Positions 15,739 to 28,588 of a stretch of 64,000 nt of DNA are shown piece by piece (position 1 is the first letter of the stretch; each line of letters opens with the position of its first letter). Source of the DNA: Paraburkholderia tagetis. GTDB taxonomy: Bacteria > Pseudomonadota > Gammaproteobacteria > Burkholderiales > Burkholderiaceae. Under the pieces are notes generated by a model, which searched no databases, was not told the DNA's origin, and saw only the letters and a program-made list of their open reading frames with translations. The position numbers and the translations under genes were made by a program. The stretch covers positions 186,001 through 250,000 of the forward strand of contig NZ_JAKLJA010000007.1 of the NCBI RefSeq assembly GCF_022213065.1. The letters are read 5' to 3'.

Positions 15739-16659
15739 TCATTCCTGTCCGAATTCCTGCGACAGATAATCTTCCGCGTGCTCGAGCATGAAATAGCGAA
15801 ATGCCTCGGCAGGCGGCGACAATATCTTCGACAGCAGGTTCACCATATACCAGCGGCGCAGTACCGGTGTGTCTTCGACGTCGACCACGACAAGACGGCC
15901 GCTGCTCAGCTCGAGCCCCAGCGTGTGCAAGGACAGGAGGCTGACGCCCATGTTCGCCATGACGGCCTGCTTGATCGTCTCGTTTCCCGACATTTCCATG
16001 CTGATGTGCGGCGTCAGGCCGTGCTTCTCGAAGTACGCCTCCAGCACCGCACGCGTGCCGGAACCGGGCTCGCGCACGATGAAGTTATAGCCGGCAAGCG
16101 CCTGGGCCGGCACGTGGCCCAGGCGCGCCAGCGGATGGTCAGGCGCCGAGACGAACACGAGCGGGTGGGCCGCGAACGGCTCCGCGCGCGTGGCGAGCTC
16201 TCTGGAAGGGCGTCCCATCACGGCCAGATCGACCTCGTTGCGCTGCAATTGCTCCAGCAGCGTCTGACGATTGCCGACAGTGAGACTTACCTCGACGCCC
16301 GGATGGTCCTTGCAAAAGTGCCCCAGCAGCGGCGGCACGAAATACTGCGCGGTGCTGACCATGCCAATGACGATGCGCCCGGTCTCGACCTTCTTGAAGC
16401 GGGCCACCATGTCCTCGGCGTCTTTCAGCGTCGCAAGGATCTTGCGCGCGTAGACGAGGAAGTACTCGCCCGTAATGGTGAGCGAGACATTCCTGCCTTC
16501 CCGGTCGAAGAGCGGCAAGCCGACCTGCGTTTCGAGCTCGCGAATCTGCATCGTGACCGCGGGCGGCGTGAGGCTCAGCATTTCAGCCGCGCGCGAGAAG
16601 TTCAGATGGCGTGCCACTGCGACGAAGACACGGATTTGCCGGAGCGTCACGCCTCGCAT
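15739..16659 (-). CDS. cbbR: LysR-type regulator of the Calvin-cycle operon
   Basis: CbbR activates the divergent cbb operon in response to metabolites that signal carbon and redox state. It has an N-terminal winged helix-turn-helix (TLRQIRVFVAVARHLNFSRAAEMLSLTPPAVTMQIRELE, residues 5-43) and a type 2 periplasmic-binding-like effector domain (about 90-300). Its 306 residues are normal. The start at 16659 matches the family N-terminus just before TLRQ; the frame stays open upstream through the control region. Divergent placement against cbbL, about 100 bp apart, is the classical arrangement. The array of dyads lies just past its stop. Confidence 0.95.
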   Translation of the reverse strand: MRGVTLRQIRVFVAVARHLNFSRAAEMLSLTPPAVTMQIRELETQVGLPLFDREGRNVSLTITGEYFLVYARKILATLKDAEDMVARFKKVETGRIVIGMVSTAQYFVPPLLGHFCKDHPGVEVSLTVGNRQTLLEQLQRNEVDLAVMGRPSRELATRAEPFAAHPLVFVSAPDHPLARLGHVPAQALAGYNFIVREPGSGTRAVLEAYFEKHGLTPHISMEMSGNETIKQAVMANMGVSLLSLHTLGLELSSGRLVVVDVEDTPVLRRWYMVNLLSKILSPPAEAFRYFMLEHAEDYLSQEFGQE

Positions 16660-16734
16660 TAAGAAATCCTTAATCGGGAGAAAGTAATTCGTGAATGTAC
16701 ATGAATTATCCCGCCGCTTAACCTTGGTGTCCAT
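16658..16734. promoter_or_regulatory. cbbR-cbbL divergent control region
   Basis: It contains the dyad ATTAAG-N5-CTTAAT (16658-16674), an outer dyad TAATTC (16685-16690) / GAATTA (16703-16708), and the conserved blocks TCGTGAATGTACATG and CCGCCGCTTAACCTTGG. LysR-type CbbR is expected to bind the first dyad, which overlaps its own start codon, giving autoregulation and activation of cbbL. The same block architecture recurs at 14575-14651. Confidence 0.7.
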
Positions 16735-16736
16735 GA

Positions 16737-18245
<1,509 letters not shown>

Positions 18246-18284
18246 CTCGTGCAAGAACTCATGCCAGAAGGACTGGAGAACGAT

Positions 18285-18704
18285 ATGCGACTCACTCAAG
18301 GGACTTTTTCTTTTCTGCCGGACCTGACCGACGACGAGATTCGCGCGCAGATCGACTACGCGCTGCGCGAGGGCTGGGCCTGCTCCGTCGAGTTCACCGA
18401 CGACCCGCACCCGCGCAACGCGTATTGGGACATGTGGGGCTTGCCGATGTTCGATCTCAGGGACGCAGCCGGCGTGATGCTCGAAGTGAACGCGTGCCGC
18501 AAGGCGAAGCCGCACCACTACGTGAAGGTGAACGCGTTCGATTCCACGTTCGGCTTCGAGACGACACGCCTGTCGTTCATCGTCAGCCGGCCGGAAAACG
18601 AGCCGGGCTTCCGCCTCGGCCGCGACGACGGCGCGGCGCGCACGATCCACTACAGCGTGCGTCCTTATGCGGACGACAAGCCATCGGGCGAACGCTACCT
18701 GTGA
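18285..18704 (+). CDS. cbbS: RuBisCO small subunit, red-type
   Basis: Small subunit of the L8S8 enzyme, 139 residues. It begins [19 protein letters not shown] and contains the conserved [13 protein letters not shown] stretch. The C-terminal extension ([19 protein letters not shown]) is the hairpin that builds the central beta barrel in red-type enzymes. GGAG lies 6-9 nt before ATG 18285; an upstream in-frame ATG at about 18261 is less likely. It follows cbbL by 39 bp and precedes the activase gene cbbX. Confidence 0.97.
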   Translation: MRLTQGTFSFLPDLTDDEIRAQIDYALREGWACSVEFTDDPHPRNAYWDMWGLPMFDLRDAAGVMLEVNACRKAKPHHYVKVNAFDSTFGFETTRLSFIVSRPENEPGFRLGRDDGAARTIHYSVRPYADDKPSGERYL

Positions 18705-18784
18705 TGCGGGCACGATGATAAGCAGGTGGCGCGCGGCGCAAGCCGTGCGCCAGGCAATCCTCACTATTAACGGGACTGGACGCC

Positions 18785-19663
18785 ATGAGCACTGAAACCG
18801 CCATCGATCTGCAGGCCATCGTGCGCGACGCGCAGATTCACGATGTGCTCGAGCGTCTCGAGCGCGAACTCGTGGGCTTGAGGCCGGTGAAAACGCGTAT
18901 CGGCGAAATTGCCGCATTTCTCGTGGTCGAGCGCGCGCGCAAGGAGCTTGGCATGACGACAGCCGCGCCTTCGCTGCATATGTGCTTCACCGGCAATCCG
19001 GGCACGGGCAAGACCACGGTCGCGATGCGCATGGCGGAGATTCTGCACCGGCTCGGCTATGTGAGAAAAGGCCACGTCGTGGCCGTGACCCGCGACGATC
19101 TCGTGGGCCAGTACATCGGCCACACCGCGCCCAAGACGAAGGAGGTGCTCAAGCGCGCGATGGGCGGCGTGCTCTTCATCGACGAGGCGTACTACCTGTA
19201 TCGCCCCGAAAACGAGCGCGACTATGGCCAGGAGGCGATCGAGATTCTGCTGCAAATCATGGAGAACCAGCGCGACGATCTCGTGGTGATCCTCGCGGGC
19301 TACAAGGAGCGCATGGACACGTTTTTCCAGAGCAATCCGGGCTTCAAGTCGCGCATCGCGCATCACATCGATTTTCCCGACTACACCGATACGGAGTTGT
19401 TCGAGATTGCCGAGCGGATGCTGCACGACATGCATTACCGGCTCGACGATGGCGCGAAGGCGGCGCTTAACGAATACGTCGAACGGCGCAAGGCGCAGCC
19501 TAATTTCGCGAACGCGCGCTCGATTCGCAATGCGCTCGATCGGGCGCGGCTGCGCCAGGCCAATCGTGTATTTACGTCGCAAGCGCCCGTGACGCGTGAG
19601 GCGCTCGAAACGATCGTAGCCGCCGACATTCGCGCGAGCCGCGTGTTCGGCGATGCCGCATAG
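18785..19663 (+). CDS. cbbX: Red-type RuBisCO activase (AAA+ ATPase)
   Basis: Hexameric AAA+ remodeller that pulls the large-subunit C-terminus to release inhibitory sugar phosphates; activated by RuBP. It has Walker [10 protein letters not shown] (about residues 69-77), Walker B VLFIDEA (about 127-133), and a sensor/arginine-finger region with [15 protein letters not shown]. The 292 residues are typical. An 81-bp gap separates it from cbbS, and a 12-bp tandem repeat fills the gap to cbbF. Co-occurrence with the red-type large subunit confirms the class. Confidence 0.97.
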   Translation: MSTETAIDLQAIVRDAQIHDVLERLERELVGLRPVKTRIGEIAAFLVVERARKELGMTTAAPSLHMCFTGNPGTGKTTVAMRMAEILHRLGYVRKGHVVAVTRDDLVGQYIGHTAPKTKEVLKRAMGGVLFIDEAYYLYRPENERDYGQEAIEILLQIMENQRDDLVVILAGYKERMDTFFQSNPGFKSRIAHHIDFPDYTDTELFEIAERMLHDMHYRLDDGAKAALNEYVERRKAQPNFANARSIRNALDRARLRQANRVFTSQAPVTREALETIVAADIRASRVFGDAA

Positions 19664-19668
19664 CAATG

Positions 19669-19716
19669 CCCGTAGAAGTACCCACGGAAATACCCATAGA
19701 AAGCCCCATAGAACGA
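19669..19716 (+). repeat. Four tandem 12-bp repeats between cbbX and cbbF
   Basis: Units CCCGTAGAAGTA, CCCACGGAAATA, CCCATAGAAAGC and CCCATAGAACGA follow one another without gaps, 5 bp after the cbbX stop and ending 23 bp before cbbF. Each begins CCC and has GAA at positions 7-9 (the second reads GGAA around it). The region is A-richer than the flanking genes. It may be a remnant of slippage or a spacer affecting cbbF translation. Confidence 0.7.
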
Positions 19717-19739
19717 CAGATCGATAAAAGGAGACGTCC

Positions 19740-20819
19740 ATGCAGCATGGCCGAACGACGCTCTCGAAGTTCATCATCGAGGAGCACCGCCGTCATCCGG
19801 CGCAGGACGAGCAGCTTGCCGCGCTCGTCAACGATATCCAGACCGCGTGCAAGTACATCGGTGCGCGTGTCGCTCGCGGCGCGCTCGATGGCGCAATTGG
19901 CGCGGCGGGCATGAAGAACGTGCAGGGCGAGACGCAGCAGAAACTCGACGTGATCTCCAACGAGATCATGCTCGCGTGCTGCGAGTGGGGCGGCCAGCTC
20001 GCGGGCATGGTCTCCGAAGAGCTCGAGCATGCTTACGAGATTCCGTCCGGGTATCCGCGCGGGCGTTATCTGTTGCTGTTCGACCCGCTCGACGGCTCCT
20101 CGAACATCGACGTCAACGTGACCGTCGGCACCATTTTCTCCGTGCTCATGGCGCCTCCCGGCGTGACCGAGCCCACGGTGGAAGACTTTCTGCAACCGGG
20201 CACGGCGCAGGTTTGCGCGGGCTATGCGCTGTTCGGGCCGGCCGACATGATCGTGCTGACGCTCGGCCGCGGCGTGCACGGCTTCACGCTCGACCCGGAG
20301 ATTGGCGCGTACATCCTCACGCACCCCGATCTGCGGATCAGCGAGGAAACGCGCGAATTCGCGATCAACGCGTCGAACATGCGCTATTGGGAGCCGCCCG
20401 TGCAGCGCTATGTCGATGAGTGTCTCGAAGGCAAAGCGGGTCCGCGCCAGACCGACTTCAACATGCGCTGGATTGCGTCGCTCGTGGCGGAAGTGCATCG
20501 CATCCTCATGCGCGGCGGCGTGTTCATGTACCCGAAGGACAAAAAGGATCCGGCCAAACCGGGGCGGCTGCGGCTGCTCTACGAGGCGAACCCCATGGCG
20601 ATGCTCGTCGAGCAGGCGGGCGGGCGCGCCTCCACGGGACGCGGCCGCATTCTCGAAGTGCAGCCCGAGGCGCTGCATCAGCGCGTGCCGGTGATCCTCG
20701 GCTCGCGGCGCGAAGTCGAGCGCATCGAGCACTACCACTGCGAATTCGACCGCGGCGCCGGCGAGCGCTTCGATTCGCCGCTTTTCAACACGCGTTCGCT
20801 GTTCCGCGCGGCGCATTGA
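19740..20819 (+). CDS. cbbF: Fructose-1,6-/sedoheptulose-1,7-bisphosphatase (class I)
   Basis: Hydrolyses fructose-1,6- and, in the Calvin cycle, sedoheptulose-1,7-bisphosphate. The metal-binding loop [22 protein letters not shown] (about residues 115-136) and the substrate-binding [16 protein letters not shown] and [12 protein letters not shown] segments are clear. The 359 residues match bacterial class I enzymes. AAAAGGAGA lies just upstream of the ATG. Located between cbbX and cbbP in the cbb operon. Confidence 0.96.
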   Translation: MQHGRTTLSKFIIEEHRRHPAQDEQLAALVNDIQTACKYIGARVARGALDGAIGAAGMKNVQGETQQKLDVISNEIMLACCEWGGQLAGMVSEELEHAYEIPSGYPRGRYLLLFDPLDGSSNIDVNVTVGTIFSVLMAPPGVTEPTVEDFLQPGTAQVCAGYALFGPADMIVLTLGRGVHGFTLDPEIGAYILTHPDLRISEETREFAINASNMRYWEPPVQRYVDECLEGKAGPRQTDFNMRWIASLVAEVHRILMRGGVFMYPKDKKDPAKPGRLRLLYEANPMAMLVEQAGGRASTGRGRILEVQPEALHQRVPVILGSRREVERIEHYHCEFDRGAGERFDSPLFNTRSLFRAAH

Positions 20820-20855
20820 GGCTCGCGCCAACGAGATCGAGCATCAGGAGGAGAC

Positions 20856-21734
20856 ATGTCGACCAAACATCCCATCGTCGCGATCACGGGTTCGTCGGGC
20901 GCAGGCACGACGACGATCACGCGCGCATTCCAGCATATTTTCCGGCGCGAGAACGTGAACGCCGCCATCATCGAAGGCGATTCGTTTCATGCCTACGACC
21001 GCCTGCAAATGCGCCAGAAGCTCAAGGAGGCCGAAGCGGCGGGCGAGCACAGCTTCAGCCATTTCGGACCGAGCGGGAACCTGTTCGAGGAACTCGCGCA
21101 ACTGTTTGCGGCCTACGGCGAGCGCGGCACGGGACGCTGCCGTAAATATCTGCACGACGAGGTGGAAGGCGCCGAGTACGGCCAGGCGCCGGGCACGTTC
21201 ACGCCGTGGGCCGATCTGCAGGAAGGCACCGACCTGCTGTTCTACGAAGGGCTGCACGGCGCCGTCGTGACCGATCGCGTGAATGTCGCGCAGCATGCGG
21301 ACCTGCTCGTGGGCGTCGTGCCGACGATCAACCTCGAGTGGATCCAGAAGCTGCATCGCGACCAGAACTTGCGCGGCTATTCGCAGGAGGCCGTGGTCGA
21401 CACGATCCTGCGCCGCATGCCCGACTACGTGAGCTATATCTGCCCGCAGTTCTCGCGCACGCATGTGAACGTGCAGCGCGTGCCGGTCGTCGATACGTCG
21501 AACCCGTTTATCGCGCGCGATATTCCATCGCTCGACGAAAGCATGCTGGTGATTCGCTTCGCAGACCCGAAGGGCATCGACTTTCCGTATCTGCTTTCGA
21601 TGCTGCACGGCTCGTTCATGTCGCGGCCGAACACGATCGTGTGTCCCGGCGGCAAGATGGGTCTCGCCGTCCAGTTGATCTTCACGCCGATGATCCTGCG
21701 CCTGATGAGCAACCGCCGCCAGGCGCTGCTGTAA
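20856..21734 (+). CDS. cbbP: Phosphoribulokinase
   Basis: Makes ribulose-1,5-bisphosphate from ribulose-5-phosphate and ATP, the step unique to the Calvin cycle. The P-loop is [10 protein letters not shown] (about residues 12-21), followed by the proteobacterial-type [14 protein letters not shown] and the [16 protein letters not shown] segment. The 292 residues fit the octameric bacterial class I enzyme. AGGAGGAG precedes the ATG closely. Next gene is cbbT, 25 bp away. Confidence 0.97.
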   Translation: MSTKHPIVAITGSSGAGTTTITRAFQHIFRRENVNAAIIEGDSFHAYDRLQMRQKLKEAEAAGEHSFSHFGPSGNLFEELAQLFAAYGERGTGRCRKYLHDEVEGAEYGQAPGTFTPWADLQEGTDLLFYEGLHGAVVTDRVNVAQHADLLVGVVPTINLEWIQKLHRDQNLRGYSQEAVVDTILRRMPDYVSYICPQFSRTHVNVQRVPVVDTSNPFIARDIPSLDESMLVIRFADPKGIDFPYLLSMLHGSFMSRPNTIVCPGGKMGLAVQLIFTPMILRLMSNRRQALL

Positions 21735-21759
21735 CCGCGCTCACAAAAGAGGTTTCGTC

Positions 21760-23796
21760 ATGAATCATCCCCGTCATGCGGGCCGCGAGAGCGCGGCGCC
21801 GTCAAGCCGCCGTCGTCTCGCGAATGCGCTGCGCTTTCTCGCCATCGACGCGGTCGAGGTCGCCCGATCGGGCCATCCCGGCATGCCGATGGGCATGGCC
21901 GACATTGCCGAGGTGCTGTGGCGCGTTCATCTGCGGCACAGCCCGTGCGAGCCGTCCTGGCCGAATCGCGACCGCTTCGTGCTCTCGAACGGGCACGGCT
22001 CGATGCTGCTGTACGCGGCGCTGCACCTCACGGGCTACGATCTGCCGCTCGACGAACTCAAGCGCTTCCGGCAACTGCATTCGAAAACGCCTGGTCATCC
22101 TGAATATGGTCTGACTCCCGGTGTCGAAACGACGACGGGGCCGCTCGGCCAGGGGCTCGCGAACGGTGTGGGCATGGCCTTCGCGGAGAAGCGGCTGGCC
22201 GCGCGCTTCAACCGGCCGGGATTTCCGGTTGTCGATCACCATACCTATGTGTTTCTCGGCGACGGCTGCCTGATGGAAGGCGTGAGCCATGAAGCCTGCT
22301 CGCTGGCCGGCACGCTCGGGCTCGGCAAGCTGATTGCGTTCTACGACGACAACGGTATTTCGATCGACGGCCACGTGAGCGGCTGGTTTACCGACGACAC
22401 GGCGGCGCGCTTTCGCGCGTATGGCTGGCAGGTGGTCGGGCCGCTCGACGGCCACGACGCGGCGGCGGTGGACGCGGCGATACGCGAGGCGCATGCGGAC
22501 GACGCGCGCCCGACGCTGATCATCTGCCGCACGACCATCGGCTGGGGCTCGCCGAATATGGCGGACACGCACGACGTACACGGTGCGCCGCTCGGCGCCG
22601 ATGAAATCGCCGCGACGCGCCGCGCGCTGGGCTGGGAGTATCCGCCGTTCGAGATTCCCGAGGACATTCGCGCGAGCTGGAGCGAAGTCGAGCGCGGTGC
22701 GGCGCGCGTGCGCGAGTGGGAGGCACTGTTCGACGCGTATCGCACCGAGTATCCGCACGAGGCCGCCGAGTTCGAGCGCCGCATGCGCGGCGAATTGCCT
22801 GAGGACTGGCCGCGCGTCGTCGCGCAGTTGATTGGCGTGGCGCGCGACGCCACCGCGCCTTGCGCCACGCGCAAGTCTTCGCAGCTTGCGCTCGAAGTGC
22901 TGGTGCCCGAATTGCCCGAGCTGTTCGGTGGCTCGGCGGACCTGACCGGCTCCAATCTCACGGCGGTCAAGGCGTCCCGGGCGTTCGTGCCGGGCGGCGC
23001 GCACGATGCGCATGCGAACTACCTTTCGTATGGGGTGCGCGAGTTCGGAATGATGGCGATGATGAACGGCATGGCGCTGCACGGCGGCTTCATTCCATAC
23101 GGCGGCACCTTCCTCGTGTTCTCCGACTACGCGCGCAACGCCATTCGCATGAGCGCGCTGATGAAGCTGCGCGTGATTCATGTGCTCACGCACGATTCGA
23201 TCGGGCTGGGCGAGGACGGGCCGACGCATCAGCCGGTCGAGCACGTTGCGAGCCTGCGCCTGATTCCGGGCCTCGACGTCTGGCGCCCGTGCGATTCGGT
23301 GGAGACCGCGGTTGCGTGGCAGATGGCGATCGAGCGCGCGCACGGACCCACCTCGCTCGTGCTGTCACGCCAGAACCTGCCGCAAGCGCCGTCCGACGAC
23401 GCCCGGATCGAGCGCATCCGCAAGGGCGGCTATGTGCTGAGCGATGCTGCCGATGGCGCGCCCGATGTGGTGCTAATTGCTACGGGATCCGAAGTGTCGA
23501 TGGTGATTGCCGCACAAAGCCGGCTCGTGCAGCAGGGCGTGCGCGTGCGCGTGGTGTCGATGCCGTCGACTTCCGTATTCGACCGGCAGGACGCTGCATA
23601 TCGCGCGGCGGTGCTCCCGCCAGGCGTGCGCCGCGTGGCGGTGGAGGCCGCGCATGGCGACTTCTGGCACAAGTATGTGGGCCCGGAAGGCAAGGTGATC
23701 GGCCTCACGTCGTTCGGCGAATCGGCACCGGCAGCCGATCTGTTCGCGCACTTCGGCCTGACCGTGGAGCACATCGTGGAGGCCTGCCTGCCATGA
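21760..23796 (+). CDS. cbbT: Transketolase
   Basis: Thiamine-diphosphate enzyme moving two-carbon ketol units in the regenerative Calvin phase. The TPP/Mg motif [14 protein letters not shown]...IAFYDDN (about residues 165-198), a central pyrimidine-binding domain beginning [27 protein letters not shown] and the transketolase motif [11 protein letters not shown] are all present. The full-length 678 residues contrast with the split transketolase at 48.5-50.4 kb. AGAGG lies before the ATG. Its stop overlaps the cbbZ start (ATGA), indicating translational coupling. Confidence 0.97.
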   Translation: MNHPRHAGRESAAPSSRRRLANALRFLAIDAVEVARSGHPGMPMGMADIAEVLWRVHLRHSPCEPSWPNRDRFVLSNGHGSMLLYAALHLTGYDLPLDELKRFRQLHSKTPGHPEYGLTPGVETTTGPLGQGLANGVGMAFAEKRLAARFNRPGFPVVDHHTYVFLGDGCLMEGVSHEACSLAGTLGLGKLIAFYDDNGISIDGHVSGWFTDDTAARFRAYGWQVVGPLDGHDAAAVDAAIREAHADDARPTLIICRTTIGWGSPNMADTHDVHGAPLGADEIAATRRALGWEYPPFEIPEDIRASWSEVERGAARVREWEALFDAYRTEYPHEAAEFERRMRGELPEDWPRVVAQLIGVARDATAPCATRKSSQLALEVLVPELPELFGGSADLTGSNLTAVKASRAFVPGGAHDAHANYLSYGVREFGMMAMMNGMALHGGFIPYGGTFLVFSDYARNAIRMSALMKLRVIHVLTHDSIGLGEDGPTHQPVEHVASLRLIPGLDVWRPCDSVETAVAWQMAIERAHGPTSLVLSRQNLPQAPSDDARIERIRKGGYVLSDAADGAPDVVLIATGSEVSMVIAAQSRLVQQGVRVRVVSMPSTSVFDRQDAAYRAAVLPPGVRRVAVEAAHGDFWHKYVGPEGKVIGLTSFGESAPAADLFAHFGLTVEHIVEACLP

Positions 23797-24458
23797 AGAC
23801 GCAACTCATCACATTCGATCTCGACGGCACGCTATTCGACACCGCGCCTGAAATTGCGCTTGCCGTGAACCGCGCGCTCGAAGCCCACGGTCTCGCGCCG
23901 GTCTCGCTCGATACCGTGATCGGCTACATCGGCAACGGCACGCGGGAGCTGATGCGCCAGGTGCTCGCGAGCCACGGTCTCGAAGCGCAGATCACGCTCG
24001 ACGAGATGATGCCCGTATTCGACACGCATTACGACGCCACGGCGGGCACGACGGCAACGCCCTATCCGGGCGTGGCTGCCGCGCTCGCGCGGCTGCGCGC
24101 CGCCGGCATGCGCATGGCCGTGGTCACGAACAAGGACCACCGGTTCGCGCAGCGGCTGATCGAGCGCGCCGGGTTCGCGCCGTATTTCGACGTGGTGCTC
24201 GGCGGCGACAGCCTGCCCGACAAGAAGCCCCATCCGGCGCCGATCCTCTATTGCCTGGAGCGTCTGGATGTGCCCATGGACTCGGCTGCGCACCTCGGCG
24301 ATTCGCGCACCGACGTGCAGTCGGCACGCCGCGCGGGTGTCGCGGCATGGGCCGTGCCCTACGGCTACAACCACGGCGCGCCGATCGCGCAAGCGTATCC
24401 GGACCGCGTGTTCGCTTCCATCGCGGAGATGGCGGATCACGTGCTGCCGCCGAACTGA
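23793..24458 (+). CDS. cbbZ: Phosphoglycolate phosphatase
   Basis: HAD-family enzyme (Gph/CbbZ) that hydrolyses 2-phosphoglycolate made by the oxygenase reaction of RuBisCO. Motif I is [10 protein letters not shown] (residues 8-17), motif II VVTNKD, motif III lysine in [10 protein letters not shown] and motif [18 protein letters not shown]. The 221 residues are standard. It starts inside the cbbT stop (ATGA overlap). Its place in the operon supports the photorespiratory-salvage role. Confidence 0.95.
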   Translation: MKTQLITFDLDGTLFDTAPEIALAVNRALEAHGLAPVSLDTVIGYIGNGTRELMRQVLASHGLEAQITLDEMMPVFDTHYDATAGTTATPYPGVAAALARLRAAGMRMAVVTNKDHRFAQRLIERAGFAPYFDVVLGGDSLPDKKPHPAPILYCLERLDVPMDSAAHLGDSRTDVQSARRAGVAAWAVPYGYNHGAPIAQAYPDRVFASIAEMADHVLPPN

Positions 24459-24512
24459 ACCAGAAAGGATACCGAACTGGGCGCTGCCCGTTCACGACAT
24501 CAAGGAGAGCAC

Positions 24513-25541
24513 ATGCCTGTCAATGTAGCGATCAACGGCTATGGCCGCATCGGCCGCAATATCCTGCGCGCGCTGTACGAATCGAAGCGCACCCGCGAAA
24601 TTCGCATCGTGGCGATCAACGATCTCGGCGATGCGCATATCAACGCGCATCTCACGCGCTACGACACCGTGCACGGCCCGTTCGCTGGCGCCGTCGAGGT
24701 GGATGGCAACGACCTCGTGGTCGACGGCGACCGCATCAAGGTGCTGTCCGTGCGCGATCCTGCGCAACTGCCCTGGCGCGAACTCGACATCGACGTGGTG
24801 TTCGAGTGCACGGGACGCTTCACGAGCAAGGAAAAAGCCTCCGCGCATCTGGCGGCGGGCGCGCGCAAGGTGATGATTTCCGCGCCGGGCGGCAAAGACG
24901 TGGACGCAACGATTGTCTATGGCGTCAACGATGACGTCCTGCGCCAGTCGTTCACGGTCGTCTCGAACGCCTCGTGCACGACCAATTGCCTCGCGCCGCT
25001 CGTCAAGCCGTTGCATGCGGCGCTTGGCATCGAGCGCGGCCTCATGACGACGATTCATTCGTATACGAACGACCAGGTGCTTACCGACGTGTATCACGAG
25101 GATCTGCGTCGGGCGCGCGCCGCCACGCAGTCGATGATCCCCACCAAAACGGGCGCGGCGGCCGCCGTCGGTCTCGTGATTCCCGAGCTGGACGGCCGGC
25201 TCGATGGCTTCGCGATGCGCGTGCCCACCGTCAATGTCTCGGTGGTCGACCTGACCTTCACGGCCGCGCGCGCGACGAGCGTCGACGAAGTCAACGCGAT
25301 CGTCCGGGACGCCGCTGATGGGGCGTTGAAGGGCATTCTCGGCTACAACGACTTGCCGCTGGTGTCGGTCGATTTCAATCACGACCCGCGCTCGTCGATT
25401 TTCGACGCCACGCAGACACGCGTAATAGGCGGCACAAGAGACGGCACGCTGGTCAAGGTGCTGAGCTGGTACGACAACGAATGGGGCTTCAGCAATCGCA
25501 TGCTCGATACGACGCTCGCGTGGATGGAGGCGCCGCAATGA
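24513..25541 (+). CDS. cbbG: Glyceraldehyde-3-phosphate dehydrogenase (type I)
   Basis: Reduces 1,3-bisphosphoglycerate to glyceraldehyde-3-phosphate in the Calvin direction. It has the NAD(P)-binding [18 protein letters not shown]-terminus, catalytic cysteine in [12 protein letters not shown] (about residue 155) and [15 protein letters not shown] near the end. The 342 residues are normal. AAGGAG lies 8 nt before the ATG. The stop overlaps cbbK (ATGA), so the pair is translationally coupled. Confidence 0.97.
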   Translation: MPVNVAINGYGRIGRNILRALYESKRTREIRIVAINDLGDAHINAHLTRYDTVHGPFAGAVEVDGNDLVVDGDRIKVLSVRDPAQLPWRELDIDVVFECTGRFTSKEKASAHLAAGARKVMISAPGGKDVDATIVYGVNDDVLRQSFTVVSNASCTTNCLAPLVKPLHAALGIERGLMTTIHSYTNDQVLTDVYHEDLRRARAATQSMIPTKTGAAAAVGLVIPELDGRLDGFAMRVPTVNVSVVDLTFTAARATSVDEVNAIVRDAADGALKGILGYNDLPLVSVDFNHDPRSSIFDATQTRVIGGTRDGTLVKVLSWYDNEWGFSNRMLDTTLAWMEAPQ

Positions 25542-26737
25542 AGGCATCGGTGCTGAGGCTCGAAGATCTGGCGGCGCGCGACGCGTTGCGCGGCAAGCGC
25601 GTATTCATCCGAGCCGACCTGAACGTGCCGCTCGACGAACAAGGCCGCGTCGTCGAGGACACGCGTATCCGCGCGTCGCTGCCGGCGATTGCAATGTGCG
25701 TGAAAGCCGGGGCGGCAGTGATGGTGACGTCGCATCTCGGACGCCCTCGCGAAGGCGCGCTGAAGCCCGAGGAATCGCTTGCGCCGGTCGCCGTGCGTCT
25801 TTCGGAACGGCTCGGCCGCAACGTGCGGCTCGTGCAAGACTGGGTCGAAGGCGGCTTCGACGTCGAGCCGGGCGAGGTCGTACTGCTCGAAAACTGTCGC
25901 GCGAACCCCGGCGAGAAGTCCAACGACGACGCGCTCGCACGAAAAATGGCGCACCTGTGCGACATCTACGTGAACGATGCGTTCGGCACCGCGCACCGAG
26001 CGGAAGCCACCACGGAAGGCATCGCGCGGCACGCGAGCGTCGCATGCGCGGGGCCGCTGCTGATCGCGGAACTCGATGCGCTCGGCAAGGCGCTCGGTGC
26101 GCCTGCGCGCCCGTTGGTGGCGATCGTTGCGGGCTCGAAGGTATCGACCAAGCTGACGATACTCAAGACGCTCGCGGCGAAGGTCGATCAACTGATTGTG
26201 GGCGGCGGCATTGCAAACACGTTCATGCTCGCTGCGGGGCTGCCGATCGGCAAGTCGCTCGCGGAGCCGGATCTGGCCGGCGAGGCGCGCGAGATCATGG
26301 ACCTGATGGCCGCGCGCGGCGCGTCGGTGCCGATTCCGGTCGACGTGGTATGCGCGAAGACCTTCGGTGCGAGCGCGCCGGCCACCGTGAAAGATAGTCA
26401 GGATGTCGAAGCGGACGATCTGATTCTCGACATCGGCCCGAAGACCGCGACGATGCTGACGGAGCAGCTTGCCCGGGCGGGCACGATCGTCTGGAACGGA
26501 CCGGTCGGCGTGTTCGAGTTCGACGCGTTCAGCCACGGCACCGAAACGATCGCGCGTGCAATTGCCGCGTCGCCGGCGTTTTCAATCGCAGGAGGTGGCG
26601 ACACGCTGGCCGCGATTGCGAAATACGGCATTGCCAGCGAGGTGGGCTACATCTCCACGGGCGGCGGCGCGTTCCTCGAAGTGCTGGAGGGCAAAGTGCT
26701 GCCCGCCGTCGATATCTTGCAGCGCCGCGCAGGCTGA
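25538..26737 (+). CDS. cbbK: Phosphoglycerate kinase
   Basis: Phosphorylates 3-phosphoglycerate with ATP. It has the substrate-binding [27 protein letters not shown] (about residues 20-46), [28 protein letters not shown], and the nucleotide-binding [15 protein letters not shown] and [14 protein letters not shown] segments. The 399 residues are normal. The true start is ATG 25538, which overlaps the cbbG stop. It lies between cbbG and cbbA. Confidence 0.97.
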   Translation: MKASVLRLEDLAARDALRGKRVFIRADLNVPLDEQGRVVEDTRIRASLPAIAMCVKAGAAVMVTSHLGRPREGALKPEESLAPVAVRLSERLGRNVRLVQDWVEGGFDVEPGEVVLLENCRANPGEKSNDDALARKMAHLCDIYVNDAFGTAHRAEATTEGIARHASVACAGPLLIAELDALGKALGAPARPLVAIVAGSKVSTKLTILKTLAAKVDQLIVGGGIANTFMLAAGLPIGKSLAEPDLAGEAREIMDLMAARGASVPIPVDVVCAKTFGASAPATVKDSQDVEADDLILDIGPKTATMLTEQLARAGTIVWNGPVGVFEFDAFSHGTETIARAIAASPAFSIAGGGDTLAAIAKYGIASEVGYISTGGGAFLEVLEGKVLPAVDILQRRAG

Positions 26738-26780
26738 TTCGCGGTCTGGGCCGCATCGGGTTTTTATCAAGGAGATTCTC

Positions 26781-27827
26781 ATGGCACTCATTTCATTGCG
26801 CCAGTTGCTCGACCACGCTGCCGAACATGGCTACGGCGTGCCCGCGTTCAACGTCAACAACCTCGAGCAGATTCAGGCCATCATGGAGGCCGCCGAGGAC
26901 ACGCAAAGTCCCGTGATCCTGCAGGCGTCGGCAGGGGCGCGCAAGTATGCGGGCGAGCCCTACCTGCGCCATATGGTGCTCGCCGCCATCGAAGCGCATC
27001 CCGACATTCCCGTCGTGCTGCACCAGGACCACGGCGGCAGTCCCGCCGTGTGCCAGATGGCGATCCGCTCGGGCTTTTCCAGCGTGATGATGGACGGCTC
27101 GCTCGAAGAAGACATGAAGACGCCGTCGAGCTACGAATACAACGTGCGCGTCACGCGCACGGTCTGCGAAATGGCGCATGCGGTAGGCGTCTCGGTGGAA
27201 GGCGAACTCGGTTGTCTCGGCTCGCTCGAGACCGGCGAGGCGGGCGAGGAAGATGGCGTCGGCGCACAAGGCAAGCTCTCGCACGACATGCTGCTCACCG
27301 ACCCGGGCGAGGCGCGCGACTTCGTCGAGCGTACCGGCGTGGATGCGCTGGCGATTGCAATCGGCACGTCGCATGGCGCCTACAAGTTCACGCGCAAGCC
27401 GAGCGGCGACATTCTCGCCATCGACCGCATCGCGCAGATCCACGCGCGCATTCCCAATACGCATCTGGTGATGCACGGCTCTTCCTCGGTGCCGCAGGAA
27501 TGGCTCGAAATCATCCGGCGTTATGGCGGCGACATCAAGGAAACCTACGGCGTGCCGGTGGAGGAAATTCAGCGCGGCATTCGCAACGGCGTGCGCAAGG
27601 TGAATATCGACACCGATATCCGGCTCGCGATGACGGGCGCCATGCGCAAACTCTTCGCGGAACAGCCTGCGGAATTCGATCCGCGCAAGGCATTCGCGGC
27701 CGCGAAAAAGGCGGCGCGCGGCATCTGCGCGGCCCGCTTCGACGCATTCGGCTGCGCCGGGGCAGCCCCGCGCATCAAGCCCGTTGCGCTCGAACGCATG
27801 GCCGAACGCTACGGCGCGCGGAGGTGA
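26781..27827 (+). CDS. cbbA: Fructose-1,6-bisphosphate aldolase, class II
   Basis: Zinc-dependent aldolase condensing dihydroxyacetone phosphate with glyceraldehyde-3-phosphate or erythrose-4-phosphate. It has [10 protein letters not shown] (metal/substrate histidine near residue 80), [29 protein letters not shown] (zinc histidine) and the phosphate-binding [15 protein letters not shown]. The 348 residues fit the CbbA type. AAGGAG (26769-26774) precedes ATG 26781. Gap to cbbK is 43 bp. Confidence 0.97.
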   Translation: MALISLRQLLDHAAEHGYGVPAFNVNNLEQIQAIMEAAEDTQSPVILQASAGARKYAGEPYLRHMVLAAIEAHPDIPVVLHQDHGGSPAVCQMAIRSGFSSVMMDGSLEEDMKTPSSYEYNVRVTRTVCEMAHAVGVSVEGELGCLGSLETGEAGEEDGVGAQGKLSHDMLLTDPGEARDFVERTGVDALAIAIGTSHGAYKFTRKPSGDILAIDRIAQIHARIPNTHLVMHGSSSVPQEWLEIIRRYGGDIKETYGVPVEEIQRGIRNGVRKVNIDTDIRLAMTGAMRKLFAEQPAEFDPRKAFAAAKKAARGICAARFDAFGCAGAAPRIKPVALERMAERYGARR

Positions 27828-27831
27828 CGCA

Positions 27832-28530
27832 ATGAATGCGCTCAATCCCATGCTCATTGCGCCGAGCCTGCTGTCCGCCGATTTCGCGCGCCTTGGCGAC
27901 GAAGTCCGCGCGATCGAAGCGGCCGGCGCCGACTGGCTCCATTTCGACGTGATGGACAACCACTACGTGCCGAATCTCACGGTCGGCCCGATGGTGTGCG
28001 CGGCGCTGCGCCCGCATACGTCGTTGCCCATCGACGTGCATCTGATGGTGCGGCCGGTCGATGCGCTCGTCGGCGAGTTCGCGCAGGCCGGTGCGAATTC
28101 GATCAGCTTTCATCCCGAGGCCAGCGATCACGTCCACCGGACGCTCCATCAGATCAAGGAGCGCGGATGCCGCGCCGGTCTCGCGCTCAATCCCGCCACG
28201 CCGCTTTCGTGGCTCGACGAGGTGCTGGACGACCTCGACTTCGTGCTGCTGATGTCGGTGAATCCCGGCTTTGGCGGGCAGAAGTTCATCGAGTCGGCGC
28301 TCGGCAAGATTCGCGCCGTGGCCACGCTCATCGACCATGCGGCGGCGCGCACGGGCCGACGGCTGCGCCTCGAAGTCGACGGCGGCATCAAGCTCGATAA
28401 CGTGGCGCAGGTGGCGGCGGCGGGCGCGGATACGCTCGTTGCGGGCTCCGCTGTGTTCGGTGTGCCGGACTATCGGAGCGTGATCGAAGGGCTGCGCAGC
28501 CGCGCCGAGCATGCGCGCATTCAGGCGTAG
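27832..28530 (+). CDS. cbbE: Ribulose-phosphate 3-epimerase
   Basis: Interconverts xylulose-5-phosphate and ribulose-5-phosphate on a TIM barrel. Motifs: [35 protein letters not shown] (metal His/Asp), [26 protein letters not shown] and [10 protein letters not shown]. The 232 residues are normal. ATG 27832 follows GGAGG closely and lies 4 bp after cbbA. In Cupriavidus cbbE lies nearer the front of the operon, so the order here differs. Confidence 0.96.
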   Translation: MNALNPMLIAPSLLSADFARLGDEVRAIEAAGADWLHFDVMDNHYVPNLTVGPMVCAALRPHTSLPIDVHLMVRPVDALVGEFAQAGANSISFHPEASDHVHRTLHQIKERGCRAGLALNPATPLSWLDEVLDDLDFVLLMSVNPGFGGQKFIESALGKIRAVATLIDHAAARTGRRLRLEVDGGIKLDNVAQVAAAGADTLVAGSAVFGVPDYRSVIEGLRSRAEHARIQA

Positions 28531-28588
28531 GCGCCCAACGTGACCTGTTCGTAAGTTCATGGCGGAAAACAGCAAGGAGAGGCGACTC

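Noticed and set aside
21802..23343. Long open frame antisense to cbbT
   Set aside because: Same shadow effect; the plus-strand transketolase is unambiguous.
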